Shown in pieces: positions 19,559 to 42,900 of a DNA stretch of 64,000 nt. Source of the stretch: Kineosporia rhizophila (GTDB taxonomy: Bacteria; Actinomycetota; Actinomycetes; Actinomycetales; Kineosporiaceae). Both the position numbers and the translations under genes were made by a program. Location: assembly GCF_021277265.1 (NCBI RefSeq), contig NZ_JAJSOH010000006.1, positions 62,001 to 126,000 on the forward strand, given 5' to 3'. Below the pieces are notes generated by a model. The model worked only from the letters and a program-made list of their open reading frames with translations. It had not been told where the DNA came from and ran no database searches. The first letter of the stretch is position 1. The number at the start of each line of letters is the position of its first letter.

Positions 19559-20728
19559 TCAGTCCCAGCGCACCGGGAGCTCGTGCAGGCCGAAGAGCAC
19601 GCCGTCGTACTTGATCGCCAGATCCTCCGGGGCCACGTCCAGCCGTAGGTTCGGCAGCCGCGAGAACAGCGCGCCGAAGGCGATGTCGAGCTCGGCCCGC
19701 ACCAGGTGCTGCCCCAGGCACTGGTGCACCCCGTAGCCGAAGGCCACGTGGTGTCGGGCCGAGCGGCTCGGATCGAACTGCCCGGCCCGCTCGAAGGTCG
19801 TCTCGTCGTGGTTGGCCGAGGCGCCGAGCGGGACGATCCCCTCACCGGCCCGGATCAGCTGCCCACCGATCTCGACGTCCTCCACCGCCACCCGCAGCGC
19901 CACCCGGTCGGCCACCGACAGGTAGCGCAGCACCTCCTCGACCACGCCCGGCGCACCGATCCATTCGGGGTTGGTCAGCTGCACCACCACCCCGAGACCG
20001 ATGCTGTTGGCCGTGGTCTCGTGCCCGGCGATCAGCAGCAGGAGCGCCACCCCGGACAGTTCCGGCCCGCTGAGCACGTCCTTGGCGACCAGCCGGCTGA
20101 GCAGGTCCCGGCCCGGGAAGCGGCGCTTGCTGGAGATCAGTTTGGTCATGTACTCCAGCAGTTCACCGGCCGCCTCCTCACGCTCGGCGTCGGTGGCCGA
20201 GTACCGCACCAGCACCTGGGTCCGGCTCTCGAACAGGTCGTGGTCGGTGTACGGCACCCCCAGCAGTTCGCAGATCACCAGCGAGGGCACCGGCAGGGCG
20301 AAGGTGGGCACCAGGTCGGCCCTAGGCGGTCCGGCCAGCAGCGTCTCGATCCGGCCGTTGACCACCCGCCGGATCGCCTTGCGCAGCTCGGCGATGCGGC
20401 GCACGGTGAACTCCGGGATCAGCGCCTTGCGGAAGCGCGAGTGCTCCGGCGGGTCGTAGCCGACGAACCAGCCGGGTACCGAGTCCCGCAGCGGCACCGT
20501 GCCGTTCGTGCCGATCTGGGGGAAGCCCGGATGCATCGGGTTGGAACTGATCCGCGGGTCGGTGAGCACGGTGCGCACGTCCTCGTAGCGGGCCACCAGC
20601 CAGACGTCGGTGCCACCGGGCAGGGCCGAGCGCACCAGCCCGGGGGTCTGGCGCAGGTGCGCGTACTCCGCCGGCGGGCCCAGTTCACCCCGCGCGCGAG
20701 CCGGGAACTCGATCGGTCTGGTCGTCAT
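19559..20728 (-). CDS. Cytochrome P450 monooxygenase (CYP105-like)
   Basis: A soluble bacterial P450 of 389 residues, normal for the class I family, that probably oxidises the polyketide or its macrolactone. The I-helix oxygen-binding motif AGHETT is at residues 234-239, the ExxR pair at E265/R268, and the haem loop FGYGVHQCLG has its Cys ligand at 337. The N-terminal DPRISSNPMHPGFP stretch resembles CYP105-type enzymes. The ATG at 20728 is preceded by a strong Shine-Dalgarno sequence (GGGAGGA, 20735-20741, 6-nt spacer). The gene overlaps the 3' end of the glycosyltransferase gene by 44 nt and is probably co-transcribed and translationally coupled with it. In polyene clusters, P450s of this general kind oxidise the branch methyl to a carboxylate (NysN/AmphN/PimG) or hydroxylate/epoxidise the ring; which applies here cannot be told from sequence alone. 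No ferredoxin gene is adjacent. Confidence 0.95.
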   Translation of the reverse strand: MTTRPIEFPARARGELGPPAEYAHLRQTPGLVRSALPGGTDVWLVARYEDVRTVLTDPRISSNPMHPGFPQIGTNGTVPLRDSVPGWFVGYDPPEHSRFRKALIPEFTVRRIAELRKAIRRVVNGRIETLLAGPPRADLVPTFALPVPSLVICELLGVPYTDHDLFESRTQVLVRYSATDAEREEAAGELLEYMTKLISSKRRFPGRDLLSRLVAKDVLSGPELSGVALLLLIAGHETTANSIGLGVVVQLTNPEWIGAPGVVEEVLRYLSVADRVALRVAVEDVEIGGQLIRAGEGIVPLGASANHDETTFERAGQFDPSRSARHHVAFGYGVHQCLGQHLVRAELDIAFGALFSRLPNLRLDVAPEDLAIKYDGVLFGLHELPVRWD

Positions 20729-22094
20729 CGGGGGTCCTCCCGCTCAGGGTGCTGAGAATCAGGTCGGCCGCCGCCGCACGGCCTCCGGCCGCCCGCTGCT
20801 GGGCCGCGAAGAACTGGGCGCGTTCGGTGAACGACGGTTCGTTCAGCACCCGGGTGAGCTTGTCCAGCACGTCCGCCACCCGCAGGTCGTGCGGGCGGTC
20901 GAGGGTCAGGCTCACCCCGGCGTCCACCCCGCGGACCGCCTGGTCGTGGCAGTCCACCCAGAGCGGCCGGTTCACCAGCGGCTTGCCGAAGTAGATGCCC
21001 TCGTGGAAGCTGTTGCCGCCGGCGTGGGTGAAGAACACCCGCACGTGCGGGTGGGCCAGCGCGTCCAGCTGCGAGGGCAGCCAGCTCTCCACCCGCAGGT
21101 TGGCCGGCCACTGCTCCCGCGGCGGCAGCAGGTGCTGCTGCTCGCGGCCGAGCTTCCAGAGCACCTGGTGCCGGTCGCCGAGCCGGCGGGCCACCTCGAC
21201 CATGTTGTGCACCTGCGGCCGGGTGAGCCGGGTCAGGGTGCCGAACGCGACCAGCACCACCGACTCGTGGGCGTCCAGCCAGGCGTTCAGGTCCGGGTCG
21301 GGCTCGGCCTCCGGCAGGGGCGGCACCACGGCCCCCAGCATGCGCAGCTTCTCGGGGACGTCGAACTCGTACTCCAGCCCGAAGACCGAGTAGCAGAGCA
21401 CCAGTTCGGCATGGTCGACCTTGGCGCGGGGAAACAGCGTCTCGGCCGGGATGCCCATCTCGGTGCGCCCGGGAATGGACTTGCGCAGCGTGATCTGGAC
21501 GGCCGGATGCAGGAACATCAGCCCGGCGCGGGCCCGGAAGTAGGCGTTGTAGAGCTTCTGCCGGCGGTTCATCCGCCGGGGCAGCCCGGTGTGCAGCATC
21601 GGGAAGTCCAGCCCCATCTGCAGCACCATCAACGTGCTCGGCATGAACGGCGAGCTGAGCACGTAGGGGATGTTCCGGGTGACGGCCACCTCGACCGCGT
21701 AGGTGCTCATGCTCTCGATCACCATCAGCGCCGGCTTCACCTGCTCGACCAGGGCGTCCAGGGCGCGGAACTTCGGGTAGCGCAGCCGCAGGTCGTAGGT
21801 GTGCCGGACCACCGCCCGGTGGGCCCGCCAGCGCGATCGCTGGGTGACCTTGCGGAAGGTCCGGTCGTCCCACGTCTTGGCCGAGAACTCGCTGATCACC
21901 GGGCCCAGCGAGCCGAAACGCACCGGGGCGGCGGCACTCAGCGCCTCGACCTCGGCCCGCATCGGCTCGTCGGTGGCGAACCACAGGTCCGGCACCCCGC
22001 GGCGGGCCAGTTCGCCGGCCACGACCATGAGCGGATTGGCCAGACCGGCCTCCGGCATGCTGACGAACATGATCGGTCTGCGGCCTGGGTCCAT
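20685..22094 (-). CDS. Family 1 glycosyltransferase, polyene mycosaminyltransferase-like
   Basis: A 469-residue GT-B fold enzyme that should transfer a nucleotide-activated deoxysugar to the macrolide. The N-terminal acceptor half starts FVSMPEAGLANPLMVVAGEL (residues 10-29), the usual GT1 opening strand and helix. The C-terminal donor half has the HGG-type motif THAGGNSFHEG (356-366) and a DCHDQ acidic/Gln pair (381-385) that normally contacts the sugar nucleotide. Length, the PDLWFATDE segment (35-43) and the C-terminal block resemble, from memory of the family, NysDI/AmphDI mycosaminyltransferases; other macrolide GTs remain possible. ATG 22094 has Shine-Dalgarno AGGAAGG (22104-22110) with a 9-nt spacer. 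It is divergent from PKS2 and is the first gene of a two-gene operon with the P450. No genes for sugar biosynthesis are in the window. Confidence 0.92.
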   Translation of the reverse strand: MDPGRRPIMFVSMPEAGLANPLMVVAGELARRGVPDLWFATDEPMRAEVEALSAAAPVRFGSLGPVISEFSAKTWDDRTFRKVTQRSRWRAHRAVVRHTYDLRLRYPKFRALDALVEQVKPALMVIESMSTYAVEVAVTRNIPYVLSSPFMPSTLMVLQMGLDFPMLHTGLPRRMNRRQKLYNAYFRARAGLMFLHPAVQITLRKSIPGRTEMGIPAETLFPRAKVDHAELVLCYSVFGLEYEFDVPEKLRMLGAVVPPLPEAEPDPDLNAWLDAHESVVLVAFGTLTRLTRPQVHNMVEVARRLGDRHQVLWKLGREQQHLLPPREQWPANLRVESWLPSQLDALAHPHVRVFFTHAGGNSFHEGIYFGKPLVNRPLWVDCHDQAVRGVDAGVSLTLDRPHDLRVADVLDKLTRVLNEPSFTERAQFFAAQQRAAGGRAAAADLILSTLSGRTPDDDQTDRVPGSRAG

Positions 22095-22162
22095 CGCAGC
22101 GCACCTTCCTGGTCGGGCCGTCCGGACGAGGGCTCCCGCCCGGGAGGCTAGGCCGGGCCGGC

Positions 22163-22178
22163 ACAGGGGATTCCCTAG
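22163..22178. promoter_or_regulatory. Candidate PAS-LuxR (PimM-type) operator, box 1
   Basis: The sequence ACAGGGGATTCCCTAG agrees at 13 of 16 positions with the consensus reported for PimM of the natamycin cluster (CTVGGGAWWTCCCBAG). The right half, ATTCCCTAG, matches perfectly. It lies about 60 nt upstream of the PKS2 start codon and about 70 nt upstream of the glycosyltransferase start. The consensus is recalled from the literature; binding is inferred. Confidence 0.6.
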
Positions 22179-22196
22179 AAGGCCCGGGACTCAGGT

Positions 22197-22212
22197 CTAG
22201 GGTTTTACGCGG
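22197..22212. promoter_or_regulatory. Candidate PAS-LuxR (PimM-type) operator, box 2 (weaker)
   Basis: CTAGGGTTTTACGCGG has a perfect left half (CTAGGG) and a poor right half, matching 12 of 16 positions of the same consensus. It starts 19 nt after the end of box 1, and its first bases form one arm of the CCCTAGA/TCTAGGG inverted repeat. Confidence 0.4.
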
Positions 22213-22236
22213 TGGATCGCCGGTTCTACTTCGTCG

Positions 22237-36702
<14,466 letters not shown>

Positions 36703-36848
36703 TGTGAGGTCTCGGCCCGGCCCGGGGCGGCCGGTCGAAGACTAGGCGTTTGCGGACCTGGGCTCGGCTTGAATCGGTTCCGGAGGCGGACGGCGGACGC
36801 TCGTGAGGGCGCCCGCCGTCTCAGCTACGGCATCGAGGAGTGGCCTGC
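36703..36848 (+). other. Intergenic gap PKS2-PKS3 with hairpin and PKS3 ribosome binding site
   Basis: This 146-bp gap contains an 8-bp perfect inverted repeat (GACGGCGG 36789-36796 and CCGCCGTC 36813-36820, 16-nt loop) without a T run. The Shine-Dalgarno sequence GAGGAG (36835-36840) lies 8 nt before the PKS3 ATG. The hairpin could be an attenuator, an mRNA-stability element or simply GC-rich structure. I see no convincing promoter, so PKS3 may be read through from PKS2. Confidence 0.55.
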
Positions 36849-36947
36849 ATGTCCGAAGACCAGAAGCTCGTCGAGTACCTCAAGTGGGTCACCTCGGATC
36901 TTCGGCAGACTCGGCAGCGACTGGAAGAGGTGGAGTCCGGCCGGCAC
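36849..36947 (+). other. N-terminal docking helix of PKS3
   Basis: The first 33 residues form a charged coiled-coil helix ([20 protein letters not shown], then EEVESGRH) directly before the KS. This is the standard class 1 docking sequence that accepts a chain from an upstream subunit ending in DELFxLID-type helices, as PKS2 does. Confidence 0.85.
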
Positions 36948-39900
36948 GAGCCGATCGCCATCGTCTCGATGGCCTGCCGCTACCCCGGTGGCGTGGCTTC
37001 TCCCGAAGATCTCTGGCAGCTCGTCGATTCCGGCCGGGAGGGAATCGGCGACTTCCCGACCGGCCGCGGCTGGGACCTGGACGCCCTGCGCGGTTCCGGT
37101 GAGGACGCCGCCCAGGGCCGGGCCAGCGCCACCAGCGCCGGCGGATTCCTCTACGAGGCGGACCGTTTCGACGCCGCTTTCTTCGGCATCTCGCCGCGCG
37201 AGGCGCTGGCGATGGACCCGCAGCAGCGGATCCTGCTGGAGACCGTGTGGGAGGCGGTCGAGCGGGCCGGGATCGACGGGGACTCGCTGCGCGGCAGCCG
37301 CACCGGTGTCTTCGCCGGCCTGATGTACCACGACTACGCCTCCAGCCGGTTCGACTTCCCGCCCGAGTCGATGAGTTTCATCAGTACCGGCACCGCCGGC
37401 AGCGTGCTGTCCGGCCGGGTCTCGTACACCCTCGGCCTGGAAGGGCCCACCCTCACCCTGGACACCGCGTGTTCCTCCTCGCTGGTGGCCGTGCACCTGG
37501 CCGCCCAGGCCCTGCGCTCGGGCGAGTGCACCCTGGCCCTGGCCGGCGGGGTCACCGTGATGGCCACGCCCGGGCCCTTCCTCGGGTTCAGCGCCCAGGG
37601 CGGACTGGCCCCGGACGGGCGGTGCAAGTCGTTCGCCGAGGCGGCCGACGGCGTCAGCTGGGCCGAGGGCGCCGGTGTCCTGATGCTGGAGAAGCTGTCC
37701 GACGCCCGGCGCAACGGGCATCCGGTGCTGGCCGTGATCCGTGGTTCGGCGGTGAACCAGGACGGCGCCTCCAACGGCCTGACCGCCCCGAACGGCCCTT
37801 CCCAGCAGCGGGTGATCCGGGCCGCCCTGGCCTCGGCCGGACTGTCCCCGGCCGAGGTGGACGCGGTCGAGGGGCACGGCACCGGCACCACGCTGGGTGA
37901 CCCGATCGAGGCCCAGGCCCTGCTGGCCACCTATGGCCAGGACCGCGAGAACCCGCTCTGGCTGGGCTCGCTGAAGTCGAACATCGGCCACACCCAGGCC
38001 GCGGCCGGGGTCGCCGGGATCATCAAGATGGTGATGGCGATGCGGGCCGGCACGCTGCCGCGCACGCTCAACGTCGACGCGCCCACCACCCACGTGGACT
38101 GGAGTGCCGGCTCGGTCGAACTGCTGGCCGAGGCCCGGGAATGGACCGAGAACGGGCACCCGCGCCGGGCCGGGGTCTCCTCCTTCGGTATCAGCGGCAC
38201 CAACGCCCACCTGATCCTCGAACAGGCCCCTGCCACCACCCTGGACGCGCCAGCCGATAACAGGCCGTCGCCGACCCATGAGCCCGCAGCGGTCCTGGTC
38301 TCGGGCCGTTCCGAGTCCGCCTTACGGGCCCAGGCCGCCCAGCTCGCCGACTGGATCGACCAGAACGACACAGTCAGGGCGCTGGACGTCGCCCGTTCGA
38401 CGGCCACTACGCGCACCTCCTTCGAGCACCGTGCCGCCGTGCTCACCGCCGCGACCGGCGATCTGGTCGGCGTTCTGCGTGCCCTGGCGGCCGGGGAGGC
38501 CGACCCCCGGGTGGTGCGCGGTCAGGGCTCGGGCGACGGCCTGGCCTTCGTCTTCTCCGGCCAGGGGGCGCAGCGCCCGGGCATGGGGCGTGAGCTCCAT
38601 CAACGATTCCCGGTCTTCGCCGCGGCCTGGGACGAGGTGGCCGCGCAGCTGGATCCGCTGCTGGCCCGTCCGCTGGCCGAGACCCTGGCCGGTGACCTGA
38701 CCCGCACCGGTGACGCCCAGCCCGCCCTTTTCGCCCTGCAGGTGGCGCTTTTCCGGCTGGCCGAGTCCTGGGGTCTGCACCCGGACGTGCTCATCGGTCA
38801 CTCGGTGGGCGAGATCGCCGCGGCCCACGTGGCCGGGATCTTCTCGCTGGAGGACGCCTGCCGCCTGGTGGCGGCCCGGGCCCGGCTGATGGACGCGTTG
38901 CCGGACGGCGGCGCCATGGTCGCGGTGCAGGCCGCCGAGCAGGACGTGCTGCCGCTGCTGGCCGGACTCGAGGACCGGGTTTCCATCGCCGCGGTGAACG
39001 GGCCGTCCTCGCTCGTGCTCTCCGGTGACGAGGCCGTGGTGCTCGATCTGGCCGCCCGTTTCACCAAGACCCGCCGACTGAGGGTCTCGCACGCCTTCCA
39101 CTCACCGCTGATGGCACCGATGCTGGACGAGTTCGCCGCCGTGGTGGCGGGCCTGCAGTTCGGTGAGCCGCAGATCCAGATCGCCTCCACGGTCGAGGAC
39201 GGCGCCGATCCGGCCACACCTGACTACTGGGTGCGCCACGTCAGCGCCCCGGTCCGGTTCCAGAGCGCGGTCGAGCGGGTCGAGGCGGGCACCTTCCTGG
39301 AGATCGGCCCGGACGGGGTGACCAGTGCGATGGTCGCCGGGCTGCGCGAGTCGGCGGTCACTGTGCCGGTTCTGCGGGCGGACCAGGACGAGCCGTCCTC
39401 GGCGATCCAGGCCCTGGCCCGGCTGCACGTGGCGGGCATCCGCCCGGACTGGGCCGCCTTCTACGCCGGCAGCGCGGCTCAGGTGCTGAACCTGCCCACG
39501 TACGCCTTCCAGCGCGAGTCGTACTGGCCCTCCGGGATGCGGGTCGCAGACGTCGGCGGGCTCGGGCAGACCGCCGCCGGGCACCCGCTGCTCGGCGCCG
39601 CGACCTCCCTGGCCGACTCCGGCGGGGTGCTGCTGACCGGCCGGTTGTCGCTGCGGACCCATTCCTGGCTGGCCGACCACGAGGTCGCCGGCCTGGTGCT
39701 CTTCCCCGGCACCGGCTTCCTGGAACTGGCGGTCCGGGCCGGCGACCAGGTGGGCTGCGACACCGTTGAGGAACTCACCCTGGCCGCGCCGCTGGTGCTC
39801 GGCGAGGACGACACGATGGCAGTGCAGATCGCGGTGGGAGAGGCCGACGGCAGCGGCCGCCGCACAGTGGGCATCTACGCCCGCCGGTTGCTGGCGACCG

Positions 39901-42900
39901 ACGACGAACCCTGGACGCAGCACGCCTCCGGCGTCCTGACCAGTGGGGCCGGCGTGTCCTCGTTCGACGCCTCGGTCTGGCCGCCGGCCGGGGCCACCGC
40001 GATCGACCCCGAGGGCGTGTACGAGCGGCTGAGCGAGGGCGGATTCGTTTACGGGCCGATCTTCCGCGCCGCCCGGGCGGTCTGGCAGCACCAGGGCGAG
40101 GTCTTCGCCGAGATCGCCCTGCCCGAGAGCGTCACCGACGCCGGCTCCTACGGTGTGCACCCCGCCCTGCTCGACGCCGCCCTGCACCCCTGCCCGCTGG
40201 CCGGGCTGGACGAGGTCGAGGGCGGGCGCGTGCCGTTCGCCTGGTCGCAGGTGCGACTGCACGCCGCCGGAGCGTCGGTGCTGCGGGTGCGGCTGGCCCG
40301 CACCGGCCCGGAGTCGGTCTCGGTCACCGCAGTCGACACCGAGGGTGCGCCGGTCTTCTCGGCCGGCTCGCTGGTGCTGCGGCCGCTGGCCACCGGCGAG
40401 GTGCTGGCCGCCCGCAGCGCCACCCGCTCTTCGCTGTTCCGGCTGAGCTGGATGCCCGCCACAGTCGCCAACACGGTCACCGGCTCGGGTGAGCTCGACG
40501 TGCTGCGTCTGTCCGATGCCCTGGGCGCCTCAGTGGACCGGCCCGGCCCGGGCGAGCCGGGTGCTCTGGGCGAACTTGCTGCCCTCGAACGGGTTCCGGC
40601 GGTGGTGACCGTGCGGTTGGCGACCGGTCCGGCCGGGCCCGAGGCTGCGCACGAGCTGTCCGGCCAGGCTCTGGCGCTGCTTCAGACCTGGCTGGGCGAT
40701 GAGCGTTACGCCGACTCCACCCTGGTGCTGATCACCCAGGGTGCGCTGGGCGTGTCCGCCGGAGAGGCACCGGCCGGCCTGGCGGCGAGCGCGGTGTGGG
40801 GGCTGGTGCGGTCGGCGCAGTCCGAACATCCCGGACGCATCGTCCTGATCGACACCGAAACCGACGCCGAAACAGACACCGAAACCGGCATCGGCGTCGA
40901 CACGGACGCCGAGGACGACGCTGACCTGGGTGACCGTCTTCCAGGGCTGCTCGCGCTGGGCGAGCCGCAGATCGCACTGCGCGGGGACGAGGTCCTGGTT
41001 CCCCGTCTGGCCCGTGCCGAGCAGCCGGACACCGCCGCAGCCGCCTGGCCCAGTGACTCCCAGGTCCTGATCACCGGTGGTACCGGTGGGCTGGGAAGCC
41101 TGCTCGCCCGTCATCTGGTGGCCCGTCACGGCGTTCGCAACCTGGTCCTGACCAGCCGCCGCGGCCCCCAGGCGCCCGGCGCCGACTCCCTGCGCGCGGA
41201 CCTGGCCGCGCTCGGGGCGGACGTCACCCTGGTGGCCTGTGACCTGGCCGACCGCGAGGCGGTGGCCGCCCTGCTGGCGGAGCACCCGGTGACCGCGGTC
41301 GTCCACACCGCCGGGGTGCTGGACGACGGGGTGCTGGCCGCCCTGACCCCGCAGCGACTGGACATCACGCTGCGTCCCAAGGTCGATGCCGCCTGGCACC
41401 TGCACGAGCTGACCCGGGACCGGAACCTGACCGCATTCGTCCTCTATTCGTCGATCGCCGGCACCACCGGCGGCACCGGGCAGGCCAACTACGCCGCCGC
41501 CAACGCCTGGCTCGACGGTCTGGCCCAGACCCGCGCGGCGGCCGGGCTGCCCGGCCTCTCCCTGGCCTGGGGCCCCTGGAGCCCGGAAATCGGTATGACC
41601 AGCGGACTCTCGGATGCCGAGGTGGACCGGCTGAACACGGCCGGCACGCCCCCGATCAGCGCCGAGTTCGGTCTGGCCCTGTTCGACGCCGCCCTCGGCC
41701 TGGACCACCCGGTCGTCGCCCCGGTCCGGCTCGACCTGGCCGCGCTGCGCTCGCAGGGCGTGGTCTCACCGATGCTGCGCGCTCTGGTGCGGGGAAGCCG
41801 CCGCACCGCCGTGGGCGGGTACCGGGCCACCGACTCGCTGTTGCACAGGCTCTCCGCCCTGGGCGCCGGCGAGCGTCTGGAGGCCGTCCTCGACCTGGTG
41901 CGCACCGAGGTCGGCATGGTGCTCGGCCACGTCTCGGCGGACACCGTGGAGCCCCGTCGCGAGTTCCGCGAGCTGGGGCTGGACTCGCTCACCGCGGTCG
42001 AACTGCGAAACCGCCTGTCCTCCGCGACCGGTCTGCGCCTGCCCTCCACGCTGGTCTTCGACTACCCCACGCCCTGGGTGCTGGCCGAGTTCCTGCTGGC
42101 CGAACTGCTCGACGAGGACCAGCAGGCCGAGACCGTCCAGACCGGCCGGCCCGGCCAGCAGGCTCAGGACGACCCGATCGTGGTGGTCTCGATGGCCTGC
42201 CGCTACCCGGGCGCGGTCTCCTCGCCCGAGGACCTGTGGCGTCTGGTCAGCGAGGGCGGCGACGGGATCGCGGCGTTCCCGGACGACCGCGGCTGGGACC
42301 TGGAGCGGCTGTACGACCCGGACCGTCAGTCCCGCGGCACCAGTTACGTACGCGAGGGCGGATTCCTGCGGGGAGCGGCCGAGTTCGACGCCGGCTTCTT
42401 CGGGATCTCGCCGCGCGAGGCGGTGGCGATGGACCCGCAGCAGCGGTTGCTGCTGGAGACCGCCTGGGAGACGTTCGAGCGGGCCGGGATCGACCCGAAA
42501 TCGTTGCGGGGCAGCCGCACCGGGGTGTTCTCCGGCCTGATGTACCACGACTACGGCTCCGGCCGGGTGCAGTTCCCGGCCGAGTCGATGAGCTTCCTCG
42601 GCACCGGCACCTCGGCCAGCGTGCTCACCGGCCGGGTCTCCTACACCTTCGGCCTGGAGGGCCCGGCCGTCACGGTCGACACCGCGTGCTCGTCCTCACT
42701 GGTCGCGATCCACCTGGCCGCGCAGGCCCTGCGCTCCGGCGAGTGCTCGCTGGCCCTGGCCGGGGGCGTCACGGTGATGTCCCAGCCGGGCGCCTTCATC
42801 GACTTCAGCGCCCAGGGCGGGCTCGCCGCGGACGCCCGCTGCAAGCCGTTCTCCGACGCGGCCGACGGCATCGGCTGGTCCGAGGGCGTCGGTCTGATTC

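Larger units (their letters stand above)
22095..22236. promoter_or_regulatory. Divergent promoter region between glycosyltransferase and PKS2
   Basis: This 142-bp gap must hold the promoters for both the GT-P450 operon and PKS2. It contains an inverted repeat CTCCCG-CC-CGGGAG (22133-22146), the two PAS-LuxR-like boxes listed separately, and a perfect 7-bp inverted repeat CCCTAGA/TCTAGGG (22173-22179 and 22196-22202). A shared regulator could switch both operons together. I could not place -10/-35 elements with confidence. Confidence 0.75.

Noticed and set aside
19706..22151. Plus-strand open frames opposite the P450 and glycosyltransferase
   Set aside because: The minus-strand proteins carry complete P450 and GT1 motifs and proper ribosome binding sites; the plus frames are low-information shadows.
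36742..36757. Possible third PAS-LuxR box upstream of PKS3 (CTAGGCGTTTGCGGAC)
   Set aside because: It has only about 11 of 16 matches, and the GGG/CCC core is broken on both sides; not strong enough to report as an operator.
36789..36820. Hairpin in the PKS2-PKS3 gap read as a terminator
   Set aside because: It has no T run and sits only 28 nt before the PKS3 start codon, inside its likely leader; termination there would silence PKS3. Kept only as an unexplained structure.
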